A stretch of 64,000 nucleotides of DNA from Pseudomonas sp. Irchel s3h17 (GTDB lineage: Bacteria; Pseudomonadota; Gammaproteobacteria; Pseudomonadales; Pseudomonadaceae). Numbering within the stretch: position 1 is the first letter of the stretch; every line of letters starts with the position of its first letter. The stretch covers positions 248,001 to 312,000 of the forward strand of contig NZ_FYDL01000001.1 of NCBI RefSeq assembly GCF_900187505.1. The letters run 5' to 3'. This document shows positions 9,586 to 19,139 of the stretch, piece by piece. The notes under the pieces are model-generated. The model did no database searches. It was given only the letters and a program-made list of their open reading frames with translations, and had not been told where the DNA came from. A program made the translations under genes and the position numbers.

Positions 9586-10038
9586 TCAGGGCGTGACCTG
9601 ATACCCCTTCCCTTGCAGGCAACTGGTATAGGCCGTCGAGCTGGTCGAGGTGCTGGTCTTTTCTTCCTCGCGGCGCTCCTGGCGCTGGCGCGAGCCTCCA
9701 ACCACCACGCCCACCGCTGCGGTTTCCTTGGCACGATCCTGGCGATACTCCTGCTTGACGTCGTCGTCCACCCGATCGTAAGCCTCGTCACGCTGATTAC
9801 CCCTGACCTGCGCCCCCGCCGCACCTGCCGCCGCGCCCACTGCGGCGCCCTTGAGCCTGCCGCCTGAAGTGGAGCTCGACGAAGAACTCTGGCTGGCCGC
9901 CACGTTATGGCACTCGTTGATGTCCAACTGGGTTTGTTCCGGGGTTTGCCCTTTGGTCGGCACCACCGATTCGGCCCATCCCTGGGTCCAGCAAACCGAC
10001 AGCGCGACACATAGGCCAAGGGACGACAACCTGTTCAT
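9586..10038 (-). CDS. Exported glycine-zipper protein
   Basis: This 150-aa protein has a signal peptide (MNRLSSLGLCVALSVCWTQGWA), a serine run (SQSSSSSSTSGG) and a glycine-zipper segment, GAAVGAAAGAAGAQVRG (residues about 64-80). A second glycine/valine patch follows (AAVGVVVGGSRQRQERR). Two cysteines (ECHNVA and TSCLQG) could pair. Glycine-zipper proteins are usually envelope-associated and of unknown role. A good GGAGG ribosome site precedes the ATG at 10038. Confidence 0.75.
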   Translation of the reverse strand: MNRLSSLGLCVALSVCWTQGWAESVVPTKGQTPEQTQLDINECHNVAASQSSSSSSTSGGRLKGAAVGAAAGAAGAQVRGNQRDEAYDRVDDDVKQEYRQDRAKETAAVGVVVGGSRQRQERREEEKTSTSTSSTAYTSCLQGKGYQVTP

Positions 10039-10233
10039 GATGACCTCCAAAACAGTGAGTGAGCGTGCAAAACCCCACGCCCGAGCGAACGACAGGGTCT
10101 TATCAGCAACGATGCCGAGCCCGGTGCGGTAGAAACAGTGTAGATCCCGCCGGTCGCCCTTCCCCGGCATCTGACGGACAACACCCCGGGGCGATCTATA
10201 GTTATGAGGGGTGAGCAACGGGATGTGATCAAC

Positions 10234-11031
10234 ATGAAACCTGTCGAACCCTTCTTCCGGGACACTGGCGCAGGCCCGGGGATCGTCTGCTTCCACGCCA
10301 ACGCCAGTCACTCGGCACAATGGCGCGAGTTGCAGGATGACCTGGCGGCGAACTTCCGAGTGCTGGCCCTGGACTCATGGGGTGCAGGCAAGAGTCCTCC
10401 TTGGCCGACCGACCGGGTCGTCACCCTGAGTGACGAAGTGGCCCTCGCCGAACCCGTGCTGGCTACCGCGGGCGAGCCGCTGATCCTGATCGGCCATTCC
10501 TATGGCGCCGCCGTGGCGCTGGTGGCCGCGGCGCAGAACCCTGCCCGGGTGCGCGCCATGGTCCTGTACGAACCGACGCTGTTCGCCCTGCTCGATGCCG
10601 AGACACCACCGCCCAATGCCGCGGATGCCATTCGTGAGGTCGTGGCCAAGGCAAGGCTGTCCCTCGAGGCCGGCGACCTGGACAGCGCCGCGGAACGGTT
10701 CATTGACTATTGGATGGGCGCGGGGGCGTGGGAACAGATTCCGTCGCAACGCAAACCCGCCATCAGCGCCTCGGTGGTCAATCTGCCGGGCTGGGCCCAC
10801 GCGCTACTGAACGAGCCGACACCGCTGCAGGTGTTCAGCGCCCTCGAGCTGCCGGTGCTCTATATGGTCGGAAAACACTCACCGGCGTCCTCGCGGGCCG
10901 TGGCACGGCTGTTGATCCGTGCACTGCCGAACGTCGAATGCGTGGAGTTCGAGGATCTGGGCCATATGGGCCCCATCACCCACCCGGGCCCGGTCAATAC
11001 CGCGATCATGCAGTTCATCGAACGCCTTTAA
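10234..11031 (+). CDS. Alpha/beta-hydrolase fold protein
   Basis: This 265-aa protein has the nucleophile elbow GHSYGAAVALVAA (serine near residue 89), an oxyanion-type CFHANASHSAQW near residue 20, and a C-terminal DLGHMGP supplying the catalytic histidine. This is the Ser-Asp-His architecture of esterases and related hydrolases. Start 10234 (MKPVEPFF) fits the family; an alternative ATG is at 10204. Its stop overlaps by 4 bp the end of the convergent gene at 11028-11357. The substrate is unknown. Confidence 0.82.
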   Translation: MKPVEPFFRDTGAGPGIVCFHANASHSAQWRELQDDLAANFRVLALDSWGAGKSPPWPTDRVVTLSDEVALAEPVLATAGEPLILIGHSYGAAVALVAAAQNPARVRAMVLYEPTLFALLDAETPPPNAADAIREVVAKARLSLEAGDLDSAAERFIDYWMGAGAWEQIPSQRKPAISASVVNLPGWAHALLNEPTPLQVFSALELPVLYMVGKHSPASSRAVARLLIRALPNVECVEFEDLGHMGPITHPGPVNTAIMQFIERL

Positions 11032-11357
11032 CGCTTGGCCAGCTCATGCTGGACGCATTGCTCGTAGTACGTCTGCTTGACGGCCGAAGGCTTGAGACGC
11101 GAAGTGCTGTTGTAGGTCTGCTCGGTGATCCCGAAGGCCGTCATACGCATCCACGGTTGCGGGAACTTGCGGGTCTGCAACTGCTTGCGGGTGCCATACA
11201 GCGACATGCCGGAAAGCTTCGACTCCTGGGCGCCGGCGGCGATTCCCGAGCCCCAGTTGCACACATAAAGCTCGTTTTTGCTCAGTTCCCTGGCGTGCGC
11301 CCCAAACGAGACCGCCGCCAGGGCGAACGTTGTCAGGGTCAATACAAAAGTCCGCAT
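11028..11357 (-). CDS. Small exported protein of unknown function
   Basis: This 109-aa protein has a signal peptide, MRTFVLTLTTFALAAVSFGAHA. The mature chain has two cysteines (LYVCNWG and YEQCVQHELAKR), which may form a disulfide. The motif CNWGSGIAAGAQESKLSG resembles small pseudomonad periplasmic proteins with no assigned role. It converges on the alpha/beta hydrolase gene with a 4-bp overlap of the 3' ends. Confidence 0.65.
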   Translation of the reverse strand: MRTFVLTLTTFALAAVSFGAHARELSKNELYVCNWGSGIAAGAQESKLSGMSLYGTRKQLQTRKFPQPWMRMTAFGITEQTYNSTSRLKPSAVKQTYYEQCVQHELAKR

Positions 11358-11501
11358 GGAGCAAACACCTAACCTGCTGAAAAGAAAGCAAGTTTGGCAA
11401 CGAAGCGACGATCGGGGGGCCAGCAGTTTGCCTCATTTCGCAAAGACTTTCGCGCCGCCTGCCTGCCCTGGCGCACCTGCCCGACGGGCGAATGCCCGCC
11501 C

Positions 11502-11849
11502 CTACTGGCGGTCGCGCTTGCCAGCACCGGCTTGAGGGATCTGCGTGACAAACTTGAATTGCTTGGGGATCGCCCATGGGTTGATCCGGCCACGCTCGAC
11601 AAACGCTTGCAGATGCGCCTCCAGGATCTTGCGGTCCAGGTACTGGCCTGGCTCGCACACCACCAGCGCCATGGGCCGCTCGCCCCATTGTCGGTCGGCA
11701 ATGCCAACGACCGCGACCGAGCGGACGGCCGCATGCTGGTTGATCAGGCGCTCCAGGTCCTGGGGACGGATCCACTCCGTGCCGGCCTTGACCCTGTCCT
11801 TGATTCGATCCTTGCCCTGCCTCTCGGCGCTGGCGTTGATAGCACGACC
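11502..11849 (-). pseudogene. C-terminal remnant of an acyl-CoA synthetase
   Basis: The frame encodes DRIKDRVKAGTEWIRPQDLE, then VRSVAVVGIADRQWGERPMALVV and IPKQFKFVTQIPQAGAGKRDRQ before a stop. This matches the small C-terminal domain of AMP-forming acyl-CoA ligases (usual form DRxKDxIKxGGEWI ... GKxxK). The large N-terminal domain is absent, and the GG and final GK/K motifs are altered. It is a decayed tail, not a functional enzyme. The flanks show no mobile element. Confidence 0.75.
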
Positions 11850-12127
11850 CATTGTTATTGTTCTCCCCTGCGCACTGTTGGCGGGCTGCGTCGAATTGCG
11901 CAGGCTGGACTGTAGGTCCCGGGTCGCCGGGGTGCTTCTCATCAAACGACAATGGCTTGGCATTTCATGACAGGTGCGAAGCCTCGCTCAGTGGTCAAAC
12001 GCTTGGGCACAGGGGCCCGCACTCCCTCTGCGGTGAGTGACTTCTGCGTTGCCGCTCGCTACCCTTGCAGTTCTCTGGGCTTGAAATCATTCCAGGCCAA
12101 CCCCTATTCCATTCAGACGAGCATGTC

Positions 12128-13630
12128 ATGAAATCCCCTGCCGGCTTGCTGCTGACGGGTATTGAGCTGGACCGTGCCAGCTCCATTCCCCTTTACCGTC
12201 AACTCTATTTGCAGATCCGCAAGCAGGTGCTGTCCGGACGGTTGCAAGGAGGCGTACGCCTGCCCTCTACCCGTACCTTGAGCAAAGAGCTGGCGCTGTC
12301 GCGGATCACCATTCTCAATGCCTTCGACCAGTTGATTGCCGAAGGCTTCCTGGCCTCGCGCACCGGGGCCGGGACGTATGTCGGCAACGAGTGGGAAAAC
12401 CGTGGCATCGCCGACGATGACCGCCAGCGCCAACCGCCACGCCTGTCTGACCTGAGCCAGTCGATGCTGTCGCTGCGCAGCAGTCATTTTCGCGGGGTGT
12501 CCTATGCCGACTGGGACCCCGCGAGCCCCACCTCGTTCCTGCCCAGCCACAGCACGTACGACGCGTTCCCCCAGCATATCTGGAAGCGCCTGATGAGCCG
12601 CCACCTGCACAAGCCGACCAAGGCCATGCTCGGCTATGGCGAACTGCAGGGGTTGCTGGCCTTGCGCACGGCGATTGCCGAATACGTCTTCGATGCCCAT
12701 GGCATCGACTGCAGTGCCGAGCAGGTGGTGATCGTTTCCGGCGCCCAACAGGCCTTCAACCTGCTGGGCATGCTCCTGCTCAACCCGCAGGACAGTGTGT
12801 GGATGGAGGATCCCGGGCATATTGCGGCGCGTATCGCGTTCCAGGCCCAGGGTGGCCAGGTGGTGCCCTTGCCCATCGACGACCAGGGCATCGATATCGA
12901 GCAAGGCCTGGCCCAGTGCCCCGACGCGCGCCTGGTGTTTACCACGCCCTCGCGCCAGCACCCGCTGGGAATCACCATGAGTTATGCGCGGCGCCAGGCG
13001 CTCATCGACTGGGCCGCGCACAACCAGAGCTGGATCATCGAGGACGACTGCGACAGTGAGTTTCGCTACAGCGGCCGCCCCCTCCCCGCGCTCTATGCCA
13101 TGGATCAGTGGGCCCGGGTGATCTATGTCGGCACCTTCAGCAAAGTCCTGTTCCCCTCATTGCGGCTGGGCTACGTGGTCCTGCCACAGGCCTTGATCGA
13201 GCCGTTCTGCACCTTGCGGGCGGTCATGGATCGCAGCCCGCCCACCCTCCTGCAGGCAGTGACCGCCGACTTCATGGTCGAGGGTCACTTCCTGGGGCAT
13301 ATCCGCCGCATGCGCACGCTGTACCAGGCTCGCCAGCAAGCACTGGTCGAGCACCTGCAACAACGCCTGGGCAGTTTCCTGCGCATCACCCCGGTGGAAG
13401 CCGGCATGCACCTGATCGCCTGGCTGCCAGCGGAAACGGATGACGATGCCATCGCCAAGGAACTGGCCCGGCACAACATCCACACCTATGCCCTGAGCGA
13501 CTATTGCCTGCAGCACAGGTTGCCACCGGCGCTATTGATCGGCTTCGCCGGCACGCCCGTGGACAAGGCCCAGGAGCGCGTCGAGGCACTGGCCCGGGCG
13601 CTGATCAGCATGGGCTACTTGCACCCGTGA
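12128..13630 (+). CDS. MocR-type regulator (GntR HTH fused to aminotransferase-like domain)
   Basis: This 500-aa protein has an N-terminal GntR winged helix at residues about 15-85 (IPLYRQLYLQIRKQVLSGRL, LPSTRTLSKELALSRITI, GTYV). A fold-type I PLP domain follows, with the lysine in YVGTFSKVLFPSLRLGYVVLP. MocR proteins bind PLP or amino compounds to control a neighbouring operon. It lies 107 bp upstream of the TIM-barrel/MFS pair on the same strand, which is the likely target. ATG 12128 is chosen over 12065 because the family begins just before the HTH. Confidence 0.9.
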   Translation: MKSPAGLLLTGIELDRASSIPLYRQLYLQIRKQVLSGRLQGGVRLPSTRTLSKELALSRITILNAFDQLIAEGFLASRTGAGTYVGNEWENRGIADDDRQRQPPRLSDLSQSMLSLRSSHFRGVSYADWDPASPTSFLPSHSTYDAFPQHIWKRLMSRHLHKPTKAMLGYGELQGLLALRTAIAEYVFDAHGIDCSAEQVVIVSGAQQAFNLLGMLLLNPQDSVWMEDPGHIAARIAFQAQGGQVVPLPIDDQGIDIEQGLAQCPDARLVFTTPSRQHPLGITMSYARRQALIDWAAHNQSWIIEDDCDSEFRYSGRPLPALYAMDQWARVIYVGTFSKVLFPSLRLGYVVLPQALIEPFCTLRAVMDRSPPTLLQAVTADFMVEGHFLGHIRRMRTLYQARQQALVEHLQQRLGSFLRITPVEAGMHLIAWLPAETDDDAIAKELARHNIHTYALSDYCLQHRLPPALLIGFAGTPVDKAQERVEALARALISMGYLHP

Positions 13631-13737
13631 ACCGAGTGGTCTTATCAATTAACGAATAATGGATCTATCGAGAGTTCCCGACTGGCGCGATAAAGGCTGC
13701 GCCGGTAGACCCGGCGTCTGAACCAGGAACGACTCGA

Positions 13738-14808
13738 ATGAACAATAAGATCCAAGAGCGATTCAATACCTTGCTCAGCCACAAGGCTGTCGAGGCCGGG
13801 GCCCCTCCCGTACTCACGCAGGCACTGGCCCGCCAACTGCTCGACCGACTCGCGCAACTGCGCCTGTTTGCCCATGCCTACCCGTTGCTGACCAACCTCA
13901 CCCATGGTCGCGTCACCCCGGCCGACCTGCTGGACTTCGCCTATCGCCACGAACTGCAGGGCCTGAGCCTGCACCTGCTCGATGGCGAGGAAAACAGCCT
14001 GAGCCAGATGACACCCGCGCAGCTGCAAGCGTTCGCCGACAAGGCCAAGGCCCTGGGGCTGGATGTACACCTGGAAATCAGCAGCACCCTGAAAAAAGAC
14101 GTCGATCAAGTGATCGCCATTGCCAGGGCCGTGGGCACCCGCAACATCCGCGTCTACTCACGCTATGAAGGGGCACTGTCCCGGGTCATGGACGTGATCG
14201 AGTCCGACCTGCACTACCTGGCGCAACAGGCCGACGAGCACGACCTGTTCTTCGACTTCGAACAGCACGAGGAACTCAAGAGCGACGAAATCGCCCAGCT
14301 GCTGAGCCGGCTCAACCACCCTCGCCTGCATGCCTTGTTCGACTTCGGCAACATGATCAATGCCTGCGAACAACCCCTGCAGGCCCTGCGCAACCTGGCC
14401 CCGCACATTCGCCAGACCCACCTCAAGGGTGTGCGCGTGGTTCCCGAGCAAAACGGCTTCGGCCATTACGGCGTGCTGCAGGGCAGTGACGAAGACGACC
14501 TGCCCAACGCCCGCATGCTGTTCGAACTGCTGATGCTCGGCGAAACAACGCCGCAAGTGATCGCGTTCATCCTTGAGCAGGAGAACCACTATGTCGCCCC
14601 GGCGTTCCGCCAGACCGGTGAGGCCGCCGACCCGTTCATTGCCTACCGGGAAATGAGTGAAACAGCACTGCCCGTAGGCTTCACACTGGAGCGAATGCTG
14701 GCCGATGAACACCGCTGGGCGAACAACCAGGTCGCCTATGTACGAAGCTTGCTGGCCGAATTCCGCACCCTGGCCCAGTTGACCCTGGACCACCACGCGA
14801 ACGCCTGA
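13738..14808 (+). CDS. Sugar phosphate isomerase/epimerase-like TIM-barrel enzyme
   Basis: This 356-aa protein of the xylose-isomerase-like (AP endonuclease 2) fold shows strand motifs ELQGLSLHLLDGEE, LDVHLEISS, NIRVYSRYEG, DLFFDFEQHEE, HALFDFGNMI and IRQTHLKGV. The Glu, Asp and His residues at the barrel mouth could bind a divalent metal. Relatives isomerise, epimerise or decarboxylate sugar acids. It is followed 51 bp later by an MFS permease, suggesting import and catabolism of a sugar-like substrate under MocR control. The exact reaction is unknown. Confidence 0.75.
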   Translation: MNNKIQERFNTLLSHKAVEAGAPPVLTQALARQLLDRLAQLRLFAHAYPLLTNLTHGRVTPADLLDFAYRHELQGLSLHLLDGEENSLSQMTPAQLQAFADKAKALGLDVHLEISSTLKKDVDQVIAIARAVGTRNIRVYSRYEGALSRVMDVIESDLHYLAQQADEHDLFFDFEQHEELKSDEIAQLLSRLNHPRLHALFDFGNMINACEQPLQALRNLAPHIRQTHLKGVRVVPEQNGFGHYGVLQGSDEDDLPNARMLFELLMLGETTPQVIAFILEQENHYVAPAFRQTGEAADPFIAYREMSETALPVGFTLERMLADEHRWANNQVAYVRSLLAEFRTLAQLTLDHHANA

Positions 14809-14859
14809 CCCTGACGTGACAACCGGCACTGCCGACTCAATGATGCCTGGAGAACAATA

Positions 14860-16125
14860 ATGACAACTCGTGACAAGGCCAAATGGTTCAGATTCCTGAT
14901 TCTCATCCTCGGTGGCGGCACCATCTACAAGCTGGCGAACCTCAAGGACGCCTTCTATGTGCCCATGCAGGAATTCATGGGGTTGACCCACACTGAAATC
15001 GGCCTGCTGCTCAGCGCCAATGCGATCATCGCCACCGCACTGTTTGTCGTCGGCGGCATGCTCGCGGACCGTTTCGACACGCGCAAGCTGATCCCCATCG
15101 GCCTGATCGGCACCGGCGGCCTGGGCCTCTACCTGGCGACCTTCCCGCCCTTCAGCAATCTGCTGATCGTGTTCAGCCTGCTGGCGATCTGTGCCGACTG
15201 CCTGTTCTGGCCTTCGTTGCTCAAGGCCATCCGCAACCTGGGCGACGACAAGGAACAAGGCCGCCTGTTCGGCCTGCTGGAAGGCGGGCGTGGCGTGGTT
15301 GATACCCTGGTCGCGTTTGCCGCCCTGGGTGTGTTCGTGGCCATGGGCTCCGGTGAAGCGGGCCTGAAATCGGCGATCCTGTTCTACTCGGTCATCGACA
15401 TCCTGGCCGGTACACTGACCTGGTTCCTGCTCAAGGGCGGCACCACACAGTCGGCCGCCAAGCCGAAGAACAGCCTGGCGAACCTGCTCGAAGCCATCAA
15501 GGTACCCGGTATCTGGCTGGTCAGCCTCAACGTGTTCATGGTCTACATCGTCTACTGCGGCCTGACCTATTTCATTCCCTACCTCAAGGAAATGTACGGC
15601 CTGCCCGTGGCACTGGTCGGCGCCTACGGCATCATCAACCAGTACTTCCTGAAGATCCTGGGCGGGCCAGCCGGTGGTTTTATTGCCGACAAGCAATTCA
15701 AGAGCCCGAGCCGCTACCTGAAGTGGGCCTTCCTGGCGCTGTTGCCGGCCATGGCGTTGATCATGCTGATCCCGAAAAACCCGAGCTTCATCTACGCCGG
15801 CATGGCGGCCACCCTGTCCTTCGCGCTGATTGTGTTCTCCATGCGCGGTGTCTTCTGGGCGCCCATGGGTGAAGTCGGCATTCCCCAGCACATCACCGGC
15901 TCGGCCTTCGGCATCGGCTGCCTGGTCGGTTATGCGCCAGGCATGTTCGCCTATGTGATCTATGGCGCCATCCTCGACCACTTCCCGGGCGAGCTGGGTT
16001 ACAACTATGTCTTCAGCCTGATGAGCGTGCTGGCCATTATCGGCTTCATGGTCTCGAGCCTGATGTACAGGGCTGTACGCAACAACGCCACGGCCACTGG
16101 CGGGGTCGCCGCCGCCCAGGCTTGA
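14860..16125 (+). CDS. MFS permease, probable sugar-acid type carrier (YihN-like)
   Basis: This 421-aa protein has about 12 membrane segments and the MFS loop signature GGMLADRFDTRKLIPIG. The N-terminus FRFLILILGGGTIYKLANLKDAFYVPMQEFMGLTHTEIG resembles YihN-type carriers. It is co-directional with, and 51 bp downstream of, the TIM-barrel enzyme, so it probably supplies that enzyme's substrate. A hairpin follows the stop. Confidence 0.82.
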   Translation: MTTRDKAKWFRFLILILGGGTIYKLANLKDAFYVPMQEFMGLTHTEIGLLLSANAIIATALFVVGGMLADRFDTRKLIPIGLIGTGGLGLYLATFPPFSNLLIVFSLLAICADCLFWPSLLKAIRNLGDDKEQGRLFGLLEGGRGVVDTLVAFAALGVFVAMGSGEAGLKSAILFYSVIDILAGTLTWFLLKGGTTQSAAKPKNSLANLLEAIKVPGIWLVSLNVFMVYIVYCGLTYFIPYLKEMYGLPVALVGAYGIINQYFLKILGGPAGGFIADKQFKSPSRYLKWAFLALLPAMALIMLIPKNPSFIYAGMAATLSFALIVFSMRGVFWAPMGEVGIPQHITGSAFGIGCLVGYAPGMFAYVIYGAILDHFPGELGYNYVFSLMSVLAIIGFMVSSLMYRAVRNNATATGGVAAAQA

Positions 16126-16143
16126 GTGCCTGTCACTTGATCG

Positions 16144-16171
16144 GGAAGAGGCGCTGGACCAGGCCTCTTCC
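16144..16171 (+). terminator. Possible terminator hairpin
   Basis: GGAAGAGGC and GCCTCTTCC form a 9-bp stem with a 10-base loop just after the MFS gene. No clear T run follows, so termination is only probable. Confidence 0.45.
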
Positions 16172-16373
16172 TGGCAGGGACCGGTAGCGACCACTCGATA
16201 ATCGCCCGGAAGAAAACAGGGACGCTCCCTGTTCATGAATTCAGCTCCAGACATCGGCTAAAAATCATCATGAATCAGCACGGTATTTCCCAGTAAGCTG
16301 GCTGCCACGCATCGATCAACGATGTGCGGCAGGCGAACGCCCTGGAAACCACCTGTTGAACGATGAGGCAAGG

Positions 16374-17579
16374 ATGCTGACCACACTGAGAAACTACCCG
16401 AGAGCAGTCAATCTGCTGCTGTCGGCCCCCCTGATATTGACCCTGGCGCGGGGAATCACCCTGCCTTATCTGGTCATCTACCTTGCCGCCCGCTTCAGCT
16501 TGAGCATCGCCGACACCGGACTGGTCATTGGCAGCACACTGATCATCGGCTCGCTGCTGAGCCTCTACGGTGGCTTCCTGGTGGACCGGATGTCCAGCTA
16601 CCGGTTGATTCTGGGCTGTTGCGCGGTGTTCACGCTGGGGTTTCTCGGCGCCTTCCTGGCGAGCGCTCTCTGGCTGTTCTACGTGTGCCTGGTGTTGATC
16701 AACCTGGCGTATGCGGTGATCGATATCGCGGTCAAGTCAGGCTTTGCCAGCCTGCTCCCCGTCTCCGAGCGCAGCGAGGTGTTCTCGATCAAATACACGC
16801 TGACCAATATCGGCTATGCCATCGGCCCGTTTATCGGGGCTGCCATGGCCAAGCTGGATATCAGCCTGCCATTCCTGTTGTCCGCCGGGCTCGGCACAGG
16901 GTTCTTCTGCCTCTATTTCGTCTGGGGCGACAGAGACCTGAGCAGCGCCGACGGGGCTCATCCATCCGCACCGTTCCTGGCCGTGGGGAAACTGCTGCTG
17001 CAGGACTATCGGTTAGTCTGCTTCACCCTCGGCGGGCTGCTCAGCGCCGTGGTCTTTGGCCAGTTCGCGGCTTACCTGTCGCAGTACCTGGTGGTCACGA
17101 CGACGCCCGAGACCACTTACCGGATCATCAGTGCCGCGCTGGCGACCAATGCGCTGACGGTGATCGGCTTGCAGTACGCCATTGGCAGAAGGATTTCCCA
17201 CCGGCACCTGAGTCGGTGGCTGGCAGCGGGGCTGAGCATGTTCATACTGGGGCTTGCGGGCTTTGCCCTGTCGACCACGGTGGTGCTCTGGGTGATTTCC
17301 ATGGTCATTTTCACGATCGGCGAGATTATCGTGTTCCCGGCGGAATACATGTTCATCGACAAGATCGCCCCCGACCACCTGCGCGGCATGTATTACGGCG
17401 CGCAAAACCTGGCCAGCCTCGGCGCGGCACTGGGCCCGGTGCTGTGCGGAATCGTACTGGCGAGCCAGCCCCCCCACTACATCTTCTACATGCTCGCCCT
17501 GTTCATTGTTGCCGGGGGATTGTTCTACTGCCTGGGGGCTTCCAGCCTGAGTGATGCAAAGGCTCAGGAAGCTGATTGA
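16374..17579 (+). CDS. MFS transporter, drug/peptide exporter type
   Basis: This 401-aa protein has about 12 hydrophobic segments. It starts MLTTLRNYPRAVNLLLSAPLILTLARGITLPYLVIYLA and has GGFLVDRMSSYRLILG in the first cytoplasmic loop. The arrangement resembles YdeE/MdtH-type exporters. ATG 16374 is preceded by GAGG at a good distance, better than the TTG at 16356. It may be unrelated to the preceding operon, since 248 bp and a hairpin separate them. Confidence 0.82.
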   Translation: MLTTLRNYPRAVNLLLSAPLILTLARGITLPYLVIYLAARFSLSIADTGLVIGSTLIIGSLLSLYGGFLVDRMSSYRLILGCCAVFTLGFLGAFLASALWLFYVCLVLINLAYAVIDIAVKSGFASLLPVSERSEVFSIKYTLTNIGYAIGPFIGAAMAKLDISLPFLLSAGLGTGFFCLYFVWGDRDLSSADGAHPSAPFLAVGKLLLQDYRLVCFTLGGLLSAVVFGQFAAYLSQYLVVTTTPETTYRIISAALATNALTVIGLQYAIGRRISHRHLSRWLAAGLSMFILGLAGFALSTTVVLWVISMVIFTIGEIIVFPAEYMFIDKIAPDHLRGMYYGAQNLASLGAALGPVLCGIVLASQPPHYIFYMLALFIVAGGLFYCLGASSLSDAKAQEAD

Positions 17580-17638
17580 GGATCGGTATCCGACGGTCTC
17601 ACCTTGCGTGATTCATTTGGCGCGGATAACACTCACGC

Positions 17639-18439
17639 TCAGGGATTCGGTGCAGCGTTATTGCCCCGCGAGCCCTGCGCCACCGGACCTGGGTTCACGT
17701 CAATCAACTCGACCGGCACAGGTGTTTCATTGTAGACCGTTGGACGTGCTTCCTTGCCGCGTGCACCTTGACGCAAGCGATACTCAATGGCCAGTTTTTC
17801 CCCGTTCCAGTACATGCGAACAATGTCTGTCCGATTCATGTTCACCGCGATTGTAAAATTGGCGGGGAGAATAGAGGCTGCAGGAACCACTGTGATTTTG
17901 AGTTGCGGTTCAATCACCCTGGACGAAAGGTGTGGCGCGCAGTGGCGATTGTAAGCGAATGCCGTAAGCCCCCTCCTTTCGTTGGTCGTCTTCAGGACAA
18001 CACTGTTCTCACAAGTAAAATCCTGGAAGTGTTTGACGAGGCCTAGTGCCAATGCCAGAAAAAACAACACCCATCCGGTTTTTCGCGAAACCACCTCGAA
18101 TCGCGTGTACCGCCCTTCATTGTTTCGTGTGTCGTAATGATCGATGACGGCAGCCGCCAGGTTGGCCACCAGGCACAACAGCGCCCCATACATGATCCAC
18201 GCAGGGTAGCCATACAAAACTATTGAGCCACGCTTCCCGGGAACCACAAAGTGGTCGGTGACCACACCAAAGGTTCCATAGGCCAACAAGACGACTGACA
18301 GCGTGACATTCCACAAGCGAACCTTGAACGGGACCGTATTCGGAACGTAAGCCGCTGCAGAGTAACTGTCGCTTCCGTTACTGGATGTGCGGGTTTGTTC
18401 CTTCGGGGGCGTCTGCCTTGGCTGTTTGTATGGGTCCAT
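17639..18439 (-). CDS. Hypothetical membrane protein
   Basis: This 266-aa protein has a polar, proline- and glutamine-rich N-terminus (residues 1-40). Three hydrophobic segments follow (VTLSVVLLAYGTFGVVTDHF, YGALLCLVANLAAAVI, GWVLFFLALALGLVKHF), then a soluble C-terminal domain of about 120 residues with FTIAVNMNRTDIVRMYWNG. Two cysteines (FTCEN and RHCAP) lie in that domain. I do not recognise the family. ATG 18439 (MDPYKQPRQ) is preferred. Confidence 0.6.
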   Translation of the reverse strand: MDPYKQPRQTPPKEQTRTSSNGSDSYSAAAYVPNTVPFKVRLWNVTLSVVLLAYGTFGVVTDHFVVPGKRGSIVLYGYPAWIMYGALLCLVANLAAAVIDHYDTRNNEGRYTRFEVVSRKTGWVLFFLALALGLVKHFQDFTCENSVVLKTTNERRGLTAFAYNRHCAPHLSSRVIEPQLKITVVPAASILPANFTIAVNMNRTDIVRMYWNGEKLAIEYRLRQGARGKEARPTVYNETPVPVELIDVNPGPVAQGSRGNNAAPNP

Positions 18440-18580
18440 CGCTGACTCTCCGCACATGACGTTGAGCTAAAAGACGACAATTTTTGCACCCAAGGGAAAT
18501 TTCAGACTCTTGAACTCGGGAGTTCGACATGCGAGTTCAGGATAGGCTATTTGCGGCGGGCTGCTCTGCGCCTGCGCGCC

Positions 18581-19015
18581 CTACCGTTCGGCCTCGTCCG
18601 CGCCCTTCCCTCCCGGCTGCCGCCACCCGGCCAGCATCCGCTGAGCATTCTCCTCGCAGCCCATGCCTTCGGGCTTGCCTTCGATGCCGGCGATTATCTC
18701 CAGCAGCCGCGCGCGGTTCTGTGCCAGGCGCTGTTGCATGGCGTCGATCTCGGTCACCTTGCGCTGCAGGCTTTCCAGCAGGCGGTCGTGGTTGTCGGTG
18801 CGCTGGGCTGGGTCAGGCATGAGGTTGCGCATCTCATCCAGGCTGAAGCCGGCCTGTTGACCACAGCCGATGATTTCCAGCGCGTGCAGCGTCTGCTCGG
18901 AATAGTCGCGATAACCATTACCCAGGCGCCGGGCACTGATCAGGCCACTGGCTTCGTAGAAGCGGATGCGTGAGGCGGCCAGGCCACTGCGCCGGGCGAG
19001 TTCGCCGATCTTCAT
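18581..19015 (-). CDS. MerR-family transcriptional regulator
   Basis: This 144-aa protein starts MKIGELARRSGLAASRIRFYEASGLI, the MerR winged-helix signature. The dimerisation coiled coil covers about residues 75-115 (LLESLQRKVTEIDAMQQRL), and the tail is short with one cysteine (GMGCEEN). It is divergent from the Old Yellow Enzyme gene, with a MerR-type operator in the 124-bp gap. It probably activates that gene on electrophile or redox stress and controls itself. Confidence 0.92.
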   Translation of the reverse strand: MKIGELARRSGLAASRIRFYEASGLISARRLGNGYRDYSEQTLHALEIIGCGQQAGFSLDEMRNLMPDPAQRTDNHDRLLESLQRKVTEIDAMQQRLAQNRARLLEIIAGIEGKPEGMGCEENAQRMLAGWRQPGGKGADEAER

Positions 19016-19033
19016 TTAATTGGGGCTCCCCTA

Positions 19034-19064
19034 TTGACCTTAAAGTTGACTTTAACCTTAGGCT
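19034..19064 (+). promoter_or_regulatory. MerR operator within an elongated-spacer promoter
   Basis: TTGACC (-35) at 19034 is followed after 19 bp by TAGGCT at 19059. In the spacer TTAAAGT-TG-ACTTTAA (19040-19055) is a perfect dyad. A 19-bp spacer holding a palindrome is the hallmark of MerR-activated promoters. It faces the Old Yellow Enzyme gene. Confidence 0.8.
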
Positions 19065-19139
19065 TTATCGTATTAAAGCCCCGCCGCCGTCCGGCTATCC
19101 ACGAGCCGACGCACGGCGCCCAACCTCCCGGAGAGCCCC

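Noticed and set aside
14158..16254. Very long open frame antisense to the TIM-barrel and MFS genes
   Set aside because: It has the His/Gln/Arg-rich composition typical of GC-rich antisense frames and no family motifs, while the plus strand encodes clear proteins.
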